Assembly (NCBI GenBank): GCA_949130495.1
Contig: OX422211.1
Location: 537,213,372 to 537,277,371, forward strand
DNA length: 64,000 nucleotides
DNA from: Sambucus nigra
Taxonomy: Eukaryota > Streptophyta > Magnoliopsida > Dipsacales > Adoxaceae
Reading direction: 5' to 3'
The notes below the pieces were generated by a model that saw only the letters and a list, made by a program, of their open reading frames with translations, was not told the DNA's origin and did not search any database. Shown piece after piece: positions 11,070 to 20,671 of the stretch; within the stretch, counting starts at the first letter, position 1, and each line of letters begins with the position of its first letter. A program made the translations under genes and the position numbers.

Positions 11070-12225
11070 CAATTGAGTGCCAAGAAACGTTGATTTCTCG
11101 TCCACACTCCTCTTTACGTGAATTGTCCATCTACAAGCCATTCGGTAATCATGTCTTTTCATTGTGATTTCGTTAATTATAATGGTTCATATGACGATCG
11201 TTTTTAAACTTTTTATTCTCAAGAATTCGCTGCTCGACCTAGTACCATTGGTGAAGGCTTCGAATTATTGGGAAGGAAAGGTTTGAAAACTAACATTTGT
11301 ATATGAGTTGTTCTCTAGATTTTTGCGTGCCAGAATTCGAGGCTCGACCTAAAATGAATATCGGGGAGAAAATCGTTTTGGGGAGCAAGAGTAGGAGGCA
11401 TTATTCGAATCGAAAAATGATTTTTCTTCTGATATTTTTAAAGTTGAAGAATATTTTCAACCAAATGAGGAACCCGAGGTTCTTGAGCCAAATGAGGAAC
11501 CCGAGGTTCTTGAGCCAAATGAGCCTACTTTGGAAGAAACCATGCTTCATTTCACCCATAGCACAATGAATTATCTTTCCACCCAAAGCACAATGAATAT
11601 TGATAATGGTGTTGTTAAGGATATTTTATCACTTTGCAATAATATTTGTTCTTATATGGAAAACAAAAAGGAAGTCGGGACTTGGGTTTCGTCTCAATTT
11701 TTTTAAAGAACATCTCTTTGAAGGTAAGTCTTGCTCCCTTGAAATTCAATCTATAAGTGATGACGAATCACTTGAGATTAAATTTATTTCGTCACCATTT
11801 TTTTTCTCTGTTATTGAACCATTACAAGTATCACTAGATTCCTATGAGTCGGTTGAAACTTCTAAAACTTTTAAACCTTTTACCGACGAGGACTCTTTGT
11901 GTGAATTGTTTTCCAAGATGGATTCTTCCTTTTTGTGTTCCCCGCTTCCTAAACTACTTGAATAATCATTGGGAGGTGATTCTATTTGTTTTGGATCCCA
12001 ATTGTACTTGTCCCCCTAGCATCCAAATCCCCCATCACCCGTTTAAAAAATTTAATTGGTGATGGTCCGTTTTTTTGGCCTGACACATGCCTTCGTTGTT
12101 CAAACGAAATTCTTATTTTCCTGGAGGAATACATGAAAATGAGGGTACACCGATTATCCCTCAAAGTCAAAGTGTATTTTGGGTGGACCCTCAAATTTTT
12201 CGACTTCTATTGTATAACTTATTAG
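11070..12225 (+). pseudogene. Element C body 2: copy of the unrecognised protein
   Basis: Second copy of the protein in 9285-10439. A 30-bp unit encoding NEEPEVLEPN is tandemly doubled at 11462-11520, whereas body 1 has a single copy. The frame ETMLHFTHSTMNYLSTQ (about 11535-11590) leads to SQFF at about 11700, where a one-base loss in an oligo-T run shifts the frame; the C-terminal part (LEIQSISDDESLEIKF) then continues and stops early at about 11963 relative to body 1. Breaks differ between the copies, so both were damaged independently. No known domain seen. Confidence 0.5.
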
Positions 12226-12239
12226 AAATTCAAATAGTA

Positions 12240-13912
12240 GGTTGTACATAGTTAGCTTCCCTCTTTCATTTTCTTGGCTCCATTTGGATAATATTTTTCT
12301 TTTCCTCTCTTTATGTTGTGTTCTTGACTTGCATTGAGGATAATGCAACATTTAAGTTAAGGGGTGTGGGTCCTTCTTCCCACTTATTATTTAATTTCAT
12401 TGATTTGATCACATGTTCATTCCAAGTATGCTTCTTTTAGAAAATTTCAAAAAAAGTTGAAAAACTCAAAAAAAGACAAAATATTTTTCTTTAAAATAAA
12501 TAAAATGTGGAATTTAAATTTTTCAAAAATATCACTAAAAGCTTGTCTAACGTCTCAATTTGTAAAAATCAAGAGCACTAAGCTGAAATTGACCAAAGAT
12601 GTAAATTGAGCGAAAAATGATGATTTTACGAATAAGTGTGGAGATTAATCAACCCGGTGAGATTTCGAGCCTATCGATTTTTGCGAGTTTATAAATCAAT
12701 CCGAGTTAATGATTAACTCAAATTTCATTTCAGTGTTTAAATAAGTCGTTGATGATCTCAATCCCTTTATTTTGATTGGTTATGGGAAACGTGTGAGATG
12801 TTGTCTTAAGCAGGCACTAAAATATCTCTAAATTAAATTTAATCTTGAGACGCATATGGTAAACTAATTAGTAAATTGGATAATGAAGTTAGGCCATCGT
12901 TTGCTACCCAAAAACATTATCCATAAAATGTTGTGAAAAATTATCCCTTTGCTATCCATTTTGAACCAAATAAAATTTTTCATTCTCGTTTGTAACCCAA
13001 ATAAACCAATTGGTCCGAAATTGTGAAAATTGAAAAAATCATCAATTAAGTTCGAAAAGTTCATAAATAGGGGCAAGAAAAAATAGCAAGAAAAGAGAAA
13101 TATGAAAAATAGAAAAAAAAAATGGGAAAAGACGAAAAAAATGAGCAAAAGCCCAAAAAGCACTAACGGACATCTAAAGAATATTTTCCAATACCAAATT
13201 TCCCAACCATTCCCAATTTTACCAAATACACCTCAAAACTCGAGAAAGTCCTAACTGATTTTGAATAATGAAATTAATTAGCGTGTGGAGAGATTAATCA
13301 TAAAAATATAATAAGAGAGATTAATTGGTGTGAATAAGAGACGATGTTTCTCGTTTTTCAATGACCGTATTTCGATGAAGATATCTTTTCACCATAAAAA
13401 ATTTCGTCCTTCAAATTTATGCGCATGAATTAATGTTCCTTTACATTTACTCTTATGACTCACGCATACTGAGATAAATAGCCACATTTTGAGTGATTCG
13501 TTTGTGAGTGCATCGATGAGAATTGAATCAAAACGAATTTTCTAAAAGTAATGTAATGATCAATCAGTGGACGTTAGCGGTTTAATTTACGTCTTCATAC
13601 AAACACATGATGAATTGATACTTATTTGCAGTGACTATTTTTGGGGAGTTTAAATTATAATTTTTTAGGTATTTTAAGCTTTCTTTGAGTCAAAAAGGAA
13701 TTTTGAGGGTATATTCACTACAAACCCTCATGAGACACCACTCATACTACTAGTGTAGCCTAGGGATTTAACGACTTGTTGAATATGCTAAATGCAATCG
13801 CTTGCCCGTGAAAAAGGTATTATATTCCCATAAAGTTTTTGAAGGGTGTTTAACTCGTACTCTTATTCTTTTACATTGCTTGGGACACACAAAGTTCAAA
13901 GTTAGGAGGATT
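12240..13912 (+). other. Element C 3' internal region, non-coding
   Basis: AT-rich, no credible protein. It opens with a phrase seen before the 3' end of many plant gypsy elements (GCATTGAGGATAATGC then AAGTTAAGGGGTGTGGG, 12332-12369). It ends in the purine-rich AAAGTTAGGAGGATT that precedes the 3' LTR and is the likely polypurine tract. Confidence 0.6.
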
Positions 13913-15355
13913 TGATTAGACATGAATTCTTCACATTTATCCCCTTAATTTCAATATTTTTATGATCCCCTACATTGTAGTTAACTCGAATTTATCTCAT
14001 ATTTATGCTACTAACCCTTTTTGAAAAGTATTTTGTGTTTTGTGTATCTCTTTTGTGTTTTATAGGTATTTCATGCATGATAGTGCATGAGAAGGTTCAA
14101 ATCAGTGAAATAAACCAAAAAATGGGAAGTTGAAAGGAATTTTCATAATTTTTCAGCCTTAGTACCTAGGTGGGTCTAGTTATAAAGTTGAAGATCTTGA
14201 AATGACAAGAATACTGAAAAATATGGCACCCCATTTCGAGCTACGGTGAAGAAGTTACGATCGTTTGAAGTTGAGAAAGAAGTCCAAAGAAAAGAGAAGA
14301 AACAAGCAATGGAATTAAGGAGGACCGATTCACCCTTAGTCATGCTCCAGACGCATGAGAAACATTAGTCATGCTTTTAAAAACGTTCCCAATTTCCCAC
14401 AAGCAGGATTTTTATTTTGCCCTTATTTTTGAGCCAAAAGAGTTTTATGTTTTGGGGACTCTTCTAAACGACTTCTAACCTATATATTTAGCCACTAGGG
14501 TTATTTTAATTCAGATTTTATTCATGTAAAAACTCATAATCATGGAGGAACATCTAGGATAAAAATTTAGAAGTTTTGCACCTTTAATTCAAGAGCTTTT
14601 TCAGTTTTTCTTCAAGCTTTGATTTATTCTTGCATGTTTATGTTTTTCAGTCTTGGTAACCTTAAATTCCAGCACTGTTATCATTGTTTCATTATTTTTA
14701 CATGCTTGTTAATGGATTCTTGTGTAGTTAATACCACCATGTCTAGGTAGTTCAAGGGTTGGGATCATATTTTTTCATTAATGGGTTTTGATCTTTGAAT
14801 GTTAGGTTTTGGGTAGAAATACTATTATTTGAAACTTCGTGTATTAAAGTTGTAATATTATGAGTTTAACTTTCTTTGTCATGCAACGTTAGTGTTTATA
14901 GCGATATTTCAAAATTAATCCACTTGTGACCATATTCGAGAAAAAGTTTAATCTTTCATTGTTGAATTAAATTTCCTCATGTTTGATGTTTATAATCAAT
15001 TAAATATGATTGGTTAATTGTTTTCTAACCAAAATCCTTTATAAGCATTTTTTAGCCCATGGCGGGAATGTAATCCTTATCCCGTTTTCATATTCCTTGC
15101 TTAAGTTTGAATTTATTTTAGTTAACTTCTTCATTTTTTCCTTTTTACTTTCTCACCCCATCATCATCTTTTACACTTTGTTTTAGAAATAAAAAATCAA
15201 TTAAAATCTATCAAACATTCCCTGTTGATTCAATACCTAGACTGGCCACTATACTCCATAAGAGTGTAGTTAAAGTTTAGTTTTTTTTAGATTGCAATCG
15301 GAAGCCAATAACAACAATTAGTGTATTACACGGACGATTGGTTTTGCCTCGATCA
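13913..15355 (+). repeat. 3' LTR of element C
   Basis: 1443 bp, TGATTAG to GATCA, pair of 7725-9168, followed by the target duplication GGGAT at 15356-15360. Confidence 0.92.
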
Positions 15356-15806
15356 GGGATTTTATTATATGTGCGTGTAAAAAAAGATGTTTTTTGTTTT
15401 GAGAAAATGTGGTGAAAAATCCCGTTGGAATTTATAGGTGTAACCCTCTTTTTCTTGTTTTGGTTTTTTATAGAAAATATATTATGTACAATATTACGAA
15501 TAAAGGTAGAAGATTAATATGTGTATGATCTAAAGTAAAAGCTATATTAAGAACTTATATAACTAATGTGAAAATAAAGAAATTTGAAGAGAGAAAAGAA
15601 TCTTTGGACCTCTTTAGAGACTTGGAGGTTGATCTTAATTGATGATGATCTTCCTTGATAATGGATCCAAAATGGGTGTGAAAGTGATGGAAATGAAAGG
15701 TGGAGAAAGGTCTCAAATAAGGAAATTTCGCTGACTTAAGAAGAATGTTGCTGAGATTATTGAAGTTGATGTTTTTGAGGTGACTTTGATGTGAGATCAT
15801 GCTCTC

Positions 15807-15814
15807 CTTTTATA
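15807..15814 (-). promoter_or_regulatory. TATA box of the element B LTR
   Basis: Minus-strand CTCTATAAAAGGAGAGC. Four 12-bp palindromic motifs lie just upstream. It is the best promoter candidate of element B. Confidence 0.6.
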
Positions 15815-15826
15815 GAGGAAAGGTAC

Positions 15827-15915
15827 TACCAATCGGCATTGTCCTTGACCTGCCTATGGGCAGGTAACCCTAGTCACACTGCCGATAGGCAAGGAAATGG
15901 ACATGCCAATTGGCA
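15827..15915. promoter_or_regulatory. Four near-palindromes TGCCNATNGGCA in the B LTR
   Basis: TACCAATCGGCA (15827), TGCCTATGGGCA (15851), TGCCGATAGGCA (15880) and TGCCAATTGGCA (15904); spacing 24, 29, 24. They lie directly upstream of the TATA box on the minus strand, as operator or enhancer sites would. Confidence 0.55.
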
Positions 15916-16044
15916 GTCTCCTGTAGATTTTTTGAAAAAATGATCGTAAAATGCAATCCATAAGTACAAATCACGCATAGGGCATACCATAAGAATGTTT
16001 ATTCAGAGACCTTTGAGAATAATTGGGGCTGCTCTCGGGTCCGA

Positions 16045-16790
16045 GAGTGTACTTTTGGTCAAACAGAGCCTAGAAGCGCCTGTCGCTCCTTTGGATAAGA
16101 GATCGTCGAACGACGATGTATCATTCGTCAAACCGTAAGTTTGAATATCACACGGGGCAGATCTTTGGAAATTTTATGTGAGGCACTTCAATGTTACAAA
16201 GAGCTTAGCTAGCTTTAAAGAGTTGACTTTGGTCAAACGGGGTCTGAAAGCGTCCGGTGTCTTTTCGAAGTAAAACGGGTCATTCATTCGTACCATACGG
16301 CTGATTCGTTCATGGACCATATTGTTAGAAAGTGTGTTTAGTTCCCTTGGAAGATTCATTCAGTATCATTCAAGCTAAAGAGTTAACTTTGGTCAAACAA
16401 AGCCCCGGAGCGTCCGGTGGCCTCCAGATTAATTTTCGAGGGAAGACGGATTGGTCGTCTGAACGGTTATGCCGATTCATGCACTGGATGGAACATTATA
16501 AAGGTATTTCATTATTCATCGAGCTTTTGCTCTGATGATTATGTTAATTGGGTTAAATCAAGCCCCCGGAGTCCTCGGTGGCCTCTAGATTGGTTTTTTG
16601 TAGTAAAATGGTCCATTCGTCCAAATCGTTATGTCGATTCGCGCTCGAGACAAACTGTTAGAAATGGGATTTAGAGTCCTTCAAAGATTCATTAATATTT
16701 CTCTCTGATGATGAAGTTGACTAGAGTCAAATAGGTATCAGGAGCGCCCAGTGGCCTTTAGGTCGGTATGCGGAGTATGATTTAGGGTTT
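16045..16790. repeat. Diverged ~165-bp tandem repeats in the B LTR
   Basis: Five units that each open with a TTGGTCAAACGGGG- and GAGCGTCCGGTGGCC-like phrase, at about 16053, 16231, 16389, 16552 and 16717 (spacing 178, 158, 163, 165). Units are strongly diverged, so the array is old. Confidence 0.7.
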
Positions 16791-16857
16791 ATGGCAAATG
16801 GGGAGGTGCTGAGGACCTAAGGAAGGACTTTAGGGGTCCTAGAATGTGGTGTCTACA

Positions 16858-17045
16858 CTAATAAGGGCATTTTTGTAATTAGAAAATTTTCTTAGAGCCT
16901 AAGCTACTTTCCCCCTTTAAATACTCCTTGTATTCCTTATTTGAGGATAACTCTCCATTTTGAAATATAAGAAATCACTTGATTTTCTCTATAAAAGTTA
17001 AGGTTCGGTTTATTTCCTTGGCCATTGACATGTAGTTTACGTCTA
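16858..17045 (+). repeat. 5' LTR of element D (left end missing)
   Basis: Pair of 18485-18681. It holds TTTAAATACTCC (about 16916) as a possible TATA region. It abuts the B LTR at 16857. Confidence 0.65.
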
Positions 17046-17128
17046 ATTGGAATTAGAGCGAGGTATCGCTCCAACATTATTGTTTGGTGTATCGGTGTAA
17101 GTTTTTATCAAATCGTACACTACAATCA

Positions 17129-18400
17129 ATGGCTTCAAGAATATCCAAACAACTATAGGAGGAGATTAAAAAACAAACGGAAGAGCTAGTGTAATCAAAA
17201 TAAATAATCAATGCCCTGTTCCAATTCAAATTCCAAAACCCAAACCCTAAACCTAGACCTAGCCCCTAACCTACCCTCCACACTTTCTACCCCATTCCTG
17301 TCCCACCCCCTTTATCCCACCCCATTGCCATCCCCCACCCCTACCATATCCCCCCTCTGGTGGACATCCTTTGAAATATTACCCACCCTGCTGACCCACT
17401 ATACAGTTCCCACCCCCTCCCCTAGCCAACCTCAACCCCCTCCCTACCTCCGATATACCCCCCAACCCACCCATCCCCGAAAATTCCCACCATCTAGCCG
17501 TTGTTTCCCTATAACCCTTCCCTAACTGCCCTACCCTCGACGGCCAACCCATCACCTTCGACCCCAAAAAAATTCCCCCGCCCCACTTCTGACGACAGCC
17601 CATGGCCATTAGCCACTAGAAAACCCTCTCAGCTACTCATCGACCCCCTAAAAACCCCTAACTTGAGTTAAACCCTAACCCTTCTTAACCTTGAAACCTC
17701 CAACCCACCACCAATTTTTCAAACCCCAAACATAAAAAATAAAGTACGTTTCTACCCCGATCAAATCCTAAGGCCCAATTCAAGATTACCATCAACTAGT
17801 TTATGATTAGTTGATCCACCCAATCATTCTTACTACTTCACTCACCTAATCGAGTCAAATCAATGATGAAAAATCCCATCAGAAGCCTATTGATTTCAAT
17901 AAGTATAGAAACGGCGAAATTGGGTTGTGTATTGGATTTTTTTTACATGTTTATTGAGGATGGTTGGATAACTTACAAGCACTTTTTTAAGTCGAAAACA
18001 TTTGATTTGGGAGATATCTTCATAATATTTGAGAATGGGATGATGATTTTGATGAGGTTGGATCGGTGGTTATCTCTACGGGGGATGAGGTGGTGATCAT
18101 GGGTGATGTGATAGGTGGTAGGTATGTGGACTCATTTATAGTAGCTTTTGATATGCGTTCGAAGGAAATTTTTTGTGGTGTAGCATTGATCTTGGACCAA
18201 AATTTTATTGGTTGGCTATGTTTCAGATCGTGTTCCTATTCTCCATGGACTTCTTGCAAGCCAGTACGAGGGATGTTTTTGCAAATGGATCTTATGTCTA
18301 CTAGGGAGATCTTTGATGGTTGTCTTGCTTTCTTGCCGTTCATCTCCTACGCTGGAGGATGAGCTTTTCGAAGCCAGGGAGTGATGGAAATGGGCCCTTT
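17129..18400 (+). pseudogene. Element D internal region, remnant of an unrecognised coding sequence
   Basis: An ATG at 17129 (MASRISKQL) follows the primer site at gag-start distance. The next 500 bp (17215-17720) are extremely C-rich and read as proline-rich peptide in several frames, with stops. From 17860 to 18360 the strand becomes G/T-rich with broken frames. I recognise no domain; a former gag-like gene with a proline-rich segment is the likeliest reading. Confidence 0.35.
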
Positions 18401-18484
18401 TTAGGATTTTATTGCATTTTTGTTTATTTTTGTTATTATATTTCGTCATTGAATTTCTTTTTGTTTAGTATTGAAAGGTAGGAG

Positions 18485-18681
18485 TAGCAAAATTCTAGTA
18501 AGGGCATTTTTATAATTAAGATATTAAATTAGAGACTAAGCTACTTCTCCCCTTTATATACCCTTTGTATTCCTCATTTGAGGACAAGTCTTCATTTTGA
18601 AATATCAGACATATCTTGATTCTCTCTCTAAAAGTTAAGGTTTGATTTATTTTCTTGGCTATTGACGTATAGTTTACGTGA
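18485..18681 (+). repeat. 3' LTR of element D
   Basis: Pair of 16858-17045. It is preceded by the purine-rich GAAAGGTAGGAG (18472-18484), a likely polypurine tract. Its end is approximate. Confidence 0.65.
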
Positions 18682-19493
18682 AATTAGCGTGTATTTTATG
18701 TCACAAACAACACACACAACACAAACACACTAGTGTGTGTGTATGCGTGCTCTGGCTCATACTCAAAATCATTCCAATCCCCAACGTTGGATTGTACTAA
18801 TTAATTAATGATTTATAATTCTCAAGCATTAATTAAATTATATTCTAATGTTCCTCTAGTTTAAATCCTTCATAAAATATATTACATTTGAAGAGAAATT
18901 TTCTCTAGAATTTAATTATGTGAAAAAAACCAAAACCACCCCTTGCTTCCTCATTTCCATTGACAACCTACGATTGCATCGATCCGACGGGCTTGAAGGC
19001 ATGGTCTTTTTCCTTAAAAAATGTAAATTTTAACTCCAAATTCCATTGTTCACCCACCAAGATTTCAATTCAATACTTCACTATAATCAAAACTTAGTAC
19101 AAATTCACGATCCTAAATAATTTTTATAAAGATTAAAGTTCTAAAAACATAAAATAAAGGTCTAATTCTTTAGTTCCCAAAATTCAACATACTTTTTCTT
19201 TTACATTCAATGGAGTCAATATATACACATGATTTCAGATCCAAACATTGAATTAACACGGGCTTCCAATTAAATACGATAACCAATCCTAAACATGAGT
19301 TCTAATCACAGAGTCATATTTGAAAATAATCCAATTTCAGTTTTTTCCTAAAAAAAATTTAGTCTTTCAAATCAGGATTAATTAAATACTAATCCTTATT
19401 AATCCATTAACAAAACATAATTAAGATATCATATTTCAATCCTAAACATGCTTTTAAATCCTAGAATAAACTACATAACATGAAACTATAAAC
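18682..19493. other. AT-rich stretch without genes
   Basis: No coding signal. A 14-bp perfect palindrome ACACACTAGTGTGT lies at about 18725. On the minus strand the texture resembles a gypsy LTR and could belong with 34750-35167, split by element E and the LINE; this is speculative. Confidence 0.4.
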
Positions 19494-19667
19494 TGTTAGA
19501 GACCCACTCACATACCCACTCAAAGATTATGACGCACTTAATGATTCCACCTTTTAATTATTCCCAGCATATCTCCTTTGATCAAGACTAAGAGCACATG
19601 TCTACTATCATCTTTTATGCAATGGGTAGCTATAAAGTAGATCAATAAACAACTCTCAAGACTATAA

Positions 19668-20463
19668 GGGTTCGTTTGATAGCATTATTTGCCATGGCAA
19701 ATGGCAAATAAGTTGGCAAATATGACATTTGCCTACAATTTGGTGTGTTTAATAGCAAAATTTGCCTACAAGCTATTTGCCAATGTACAACACCTCTTAT
19801 GCATAACATGTTGGCAAAATTTTCTTTTCTATATGGGTGAGAAATATTTGCCAACAAATTTGCTAACTTCTTAAACGCTTTTAATGTTTTAATGTAAAAA
19901 ATTATTTTAATGTAAAAACTGTTTTTTCGTAAAAACTGTTTTAATGTAAAAAAATGTTTTAATGTAACAATTGTTTTAATGTAAAAAATTTAAAAATGTT
20001 TTAATGTAAAAACTGTTTTAATGCAAAAAATTATTTTAATATAAAAGCTGTTTTAATGTAAAAAAAATTAAAAACTGTTTTAACGTAAGAACTGTTTTAA
20101 TGTAAAAACTGATTTTAGTAAGTAGTTTTGGCGTAAAAAACCTTTTTTTTATATATAGTTTGTTACTTTTTTAATAAATAAAAATGGGAAGTAAAAAAGA
20201 AAAGAAAAAACTATTTTTTTATTAAATAAGACTTGGGATGAAAATTAAAAAAAGAACATATTTTTTATTATTATATATGTTAATATGGACGAAAAATGTG
20301 TTATTAAAATGTTTTGCCTAAAAAACTTGTTTTGCCTTATTTGGTGTTTGATAGTCTAATGTGAGAAAAAAATATTTGTCTAGGCAAAATTTGCTTAGGC
20401 AAAATTTGTCCTGGCAAATTTTGCTATGCCAACACTTTTGCCCAATATGTATCAAACGGACCC
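19668..20463. mobile_element. PIF/Harbinger-like MITE in the E LTR
   Basis: 796 bp with terminal inverted repeats GGGTTCGTTTGATA and GGGTCCGTTTGATA (reverse complement of the right end), flanked by TAA (19665-19667 and 20464-20466). The matching place in the 3' LTR is uninterrupted. The 3-bp TWA duplication and GGG...GTTTG ends fit Tourist/Harbinger. No transposase. The outer part contains many copies of TTGCC/GGCAA words. Confidence 0.88.
19878..20125. repeat. Minisatellite inside the MITE
   Basis: About a dozen copies of a 17-19 bp unit TGTTTTAATGTAAAAAC with small variations. Confidence 0.9.
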
Positions 20464-20671
20464 TAAAGTATATCAATAAAAAACTCTTAAGCTTTATATA
20501 TTCTCCGTGTAATTTTCTTGTAAAGTATGCAATTGAAAATAAGAAACGAATATATTCTTCCACTCTACTATGTATTTTCTTCTATTTGAAATTTATTTCT
20601 ATAATTTACATTCATAATTATTTTTATACTTTTACTTAAACACAAGATTCTTTATGATTTCAGATCCTACC

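Larger units (their letters stand above)
7725..15355 (+). mobile_element. Element C: non-autonomous LTR retrotransposon, three LTRs and two bodies
   Basis: Complete insertion of 7631 bp flanked by the perfect 5-bp duplication GGGAT (7720-7724 and 15356-15360). Outer LTRs at 7725-9168 and 13913-15355; both start TGATTAG and end GATCA. A truncated middle LTR lies at 10578-10956. The primer-site motif follows both the first and the middle LTR. Two diverged copies of an internal body follow (9169-10577 and 10957-13912), the first missing its 3' part. There is no gag-pol similarity; a short unrecognised protein is encoded instead. This is a large non-autonomous derivative, probably mobilised in trans by a gypsy element. 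By eye the outer LTRs differ at roughly 14% of sites, so it is old. Confidence 0.9.
3753..16857 (-). mobile_element. Element B: Ogre-like Ty3/gypsy retrotransposon, 5' half, interrupted by C
   Basis: Minus-strand element comprising an LTR (16857 down to 15356, then 7724 to about 7690), a long leader (7690-5330) with a trinucleotide microsatellite, and gag (5320-3753), cut off by element A. The leader and gag match element K (54504-57600) in inverted orientation base for base over long stretches, for example 6060-6120 against 55065-55110. The phrase GGGTGCCTAACACCTTCCC (minus strand, about 7290-7310) is a recurrent signature of plant Ogre leaders. Element C sits inside the LTR, so 7725-15355 (plus one target-site copy) does not belong to B. 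Confidence 0.8.
15356..16857 (-). repeat. Element B LTR, main part
   Basis: On the minus strand it starts TGTAGACACCACATTC (16857), a start shared by many plant Ogre-type LTRs. It carries a tandem repeat block (about 16045-16790), four short palindromes (15827-15915) and a TATA box TATAAAAG (15807-15814, minus), then about 450 bp to the insertion of C. Confidence 0.7.
16858..18681 (+). mobile_element. Element D: small LTR element with copia-type primer site
   Basis: Two related terminal segments, 16858-17045 and about 18485-18681, share TAAGGGCATTTTT, TTTGAGGA, TCATTTTGAAATAT and TTGAC..GTAGTTTACG. The first is followed by TTGGAATTAGAGC (17047-17059), a mutated form of the TTGGTATCAGAGC initiator-Met primer site of copia elements. 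The internal region of 1.4 kb lacks pol. The first LTR has lost its outermost bases at the junction with the B LTR. Confidence 0.7.
19494..20644 (+). repeat. 5' LTR of element E, with MITE insertion
   Basis: 352 bp of LTR once the MITE at 19668-20463 and one TAA are removed. It aligns with 33278-33614 on both sides of the MITE (for example AACTCTTAAGCTTTATATAT in both). Confidence 0.9.

Noticed and set aside
12864..13163. 99-residue Phe/Leu-rich open frame resembling a membrane protein
   Set aside because: Arises from A/T-rich DNA in the non-coding 3' region of element C; no counterpart elsewhere.
15555..15800. 81-residue open frame on the minus strand just downstream of a TATA box
   Set aside because: Lies in the transcribed part of the B LTR; low-complexity His/Ser/Phe content and no support as a gene. 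It is the expected place of LTR leader RNA.
17211..17609. Proline-rich (plus) and glycine-rich (minus) open frames
   Set aside because: Product of base skew in a C-rich tract; frames are interrupted and no domain is visible. Described as an element D remnant instead.
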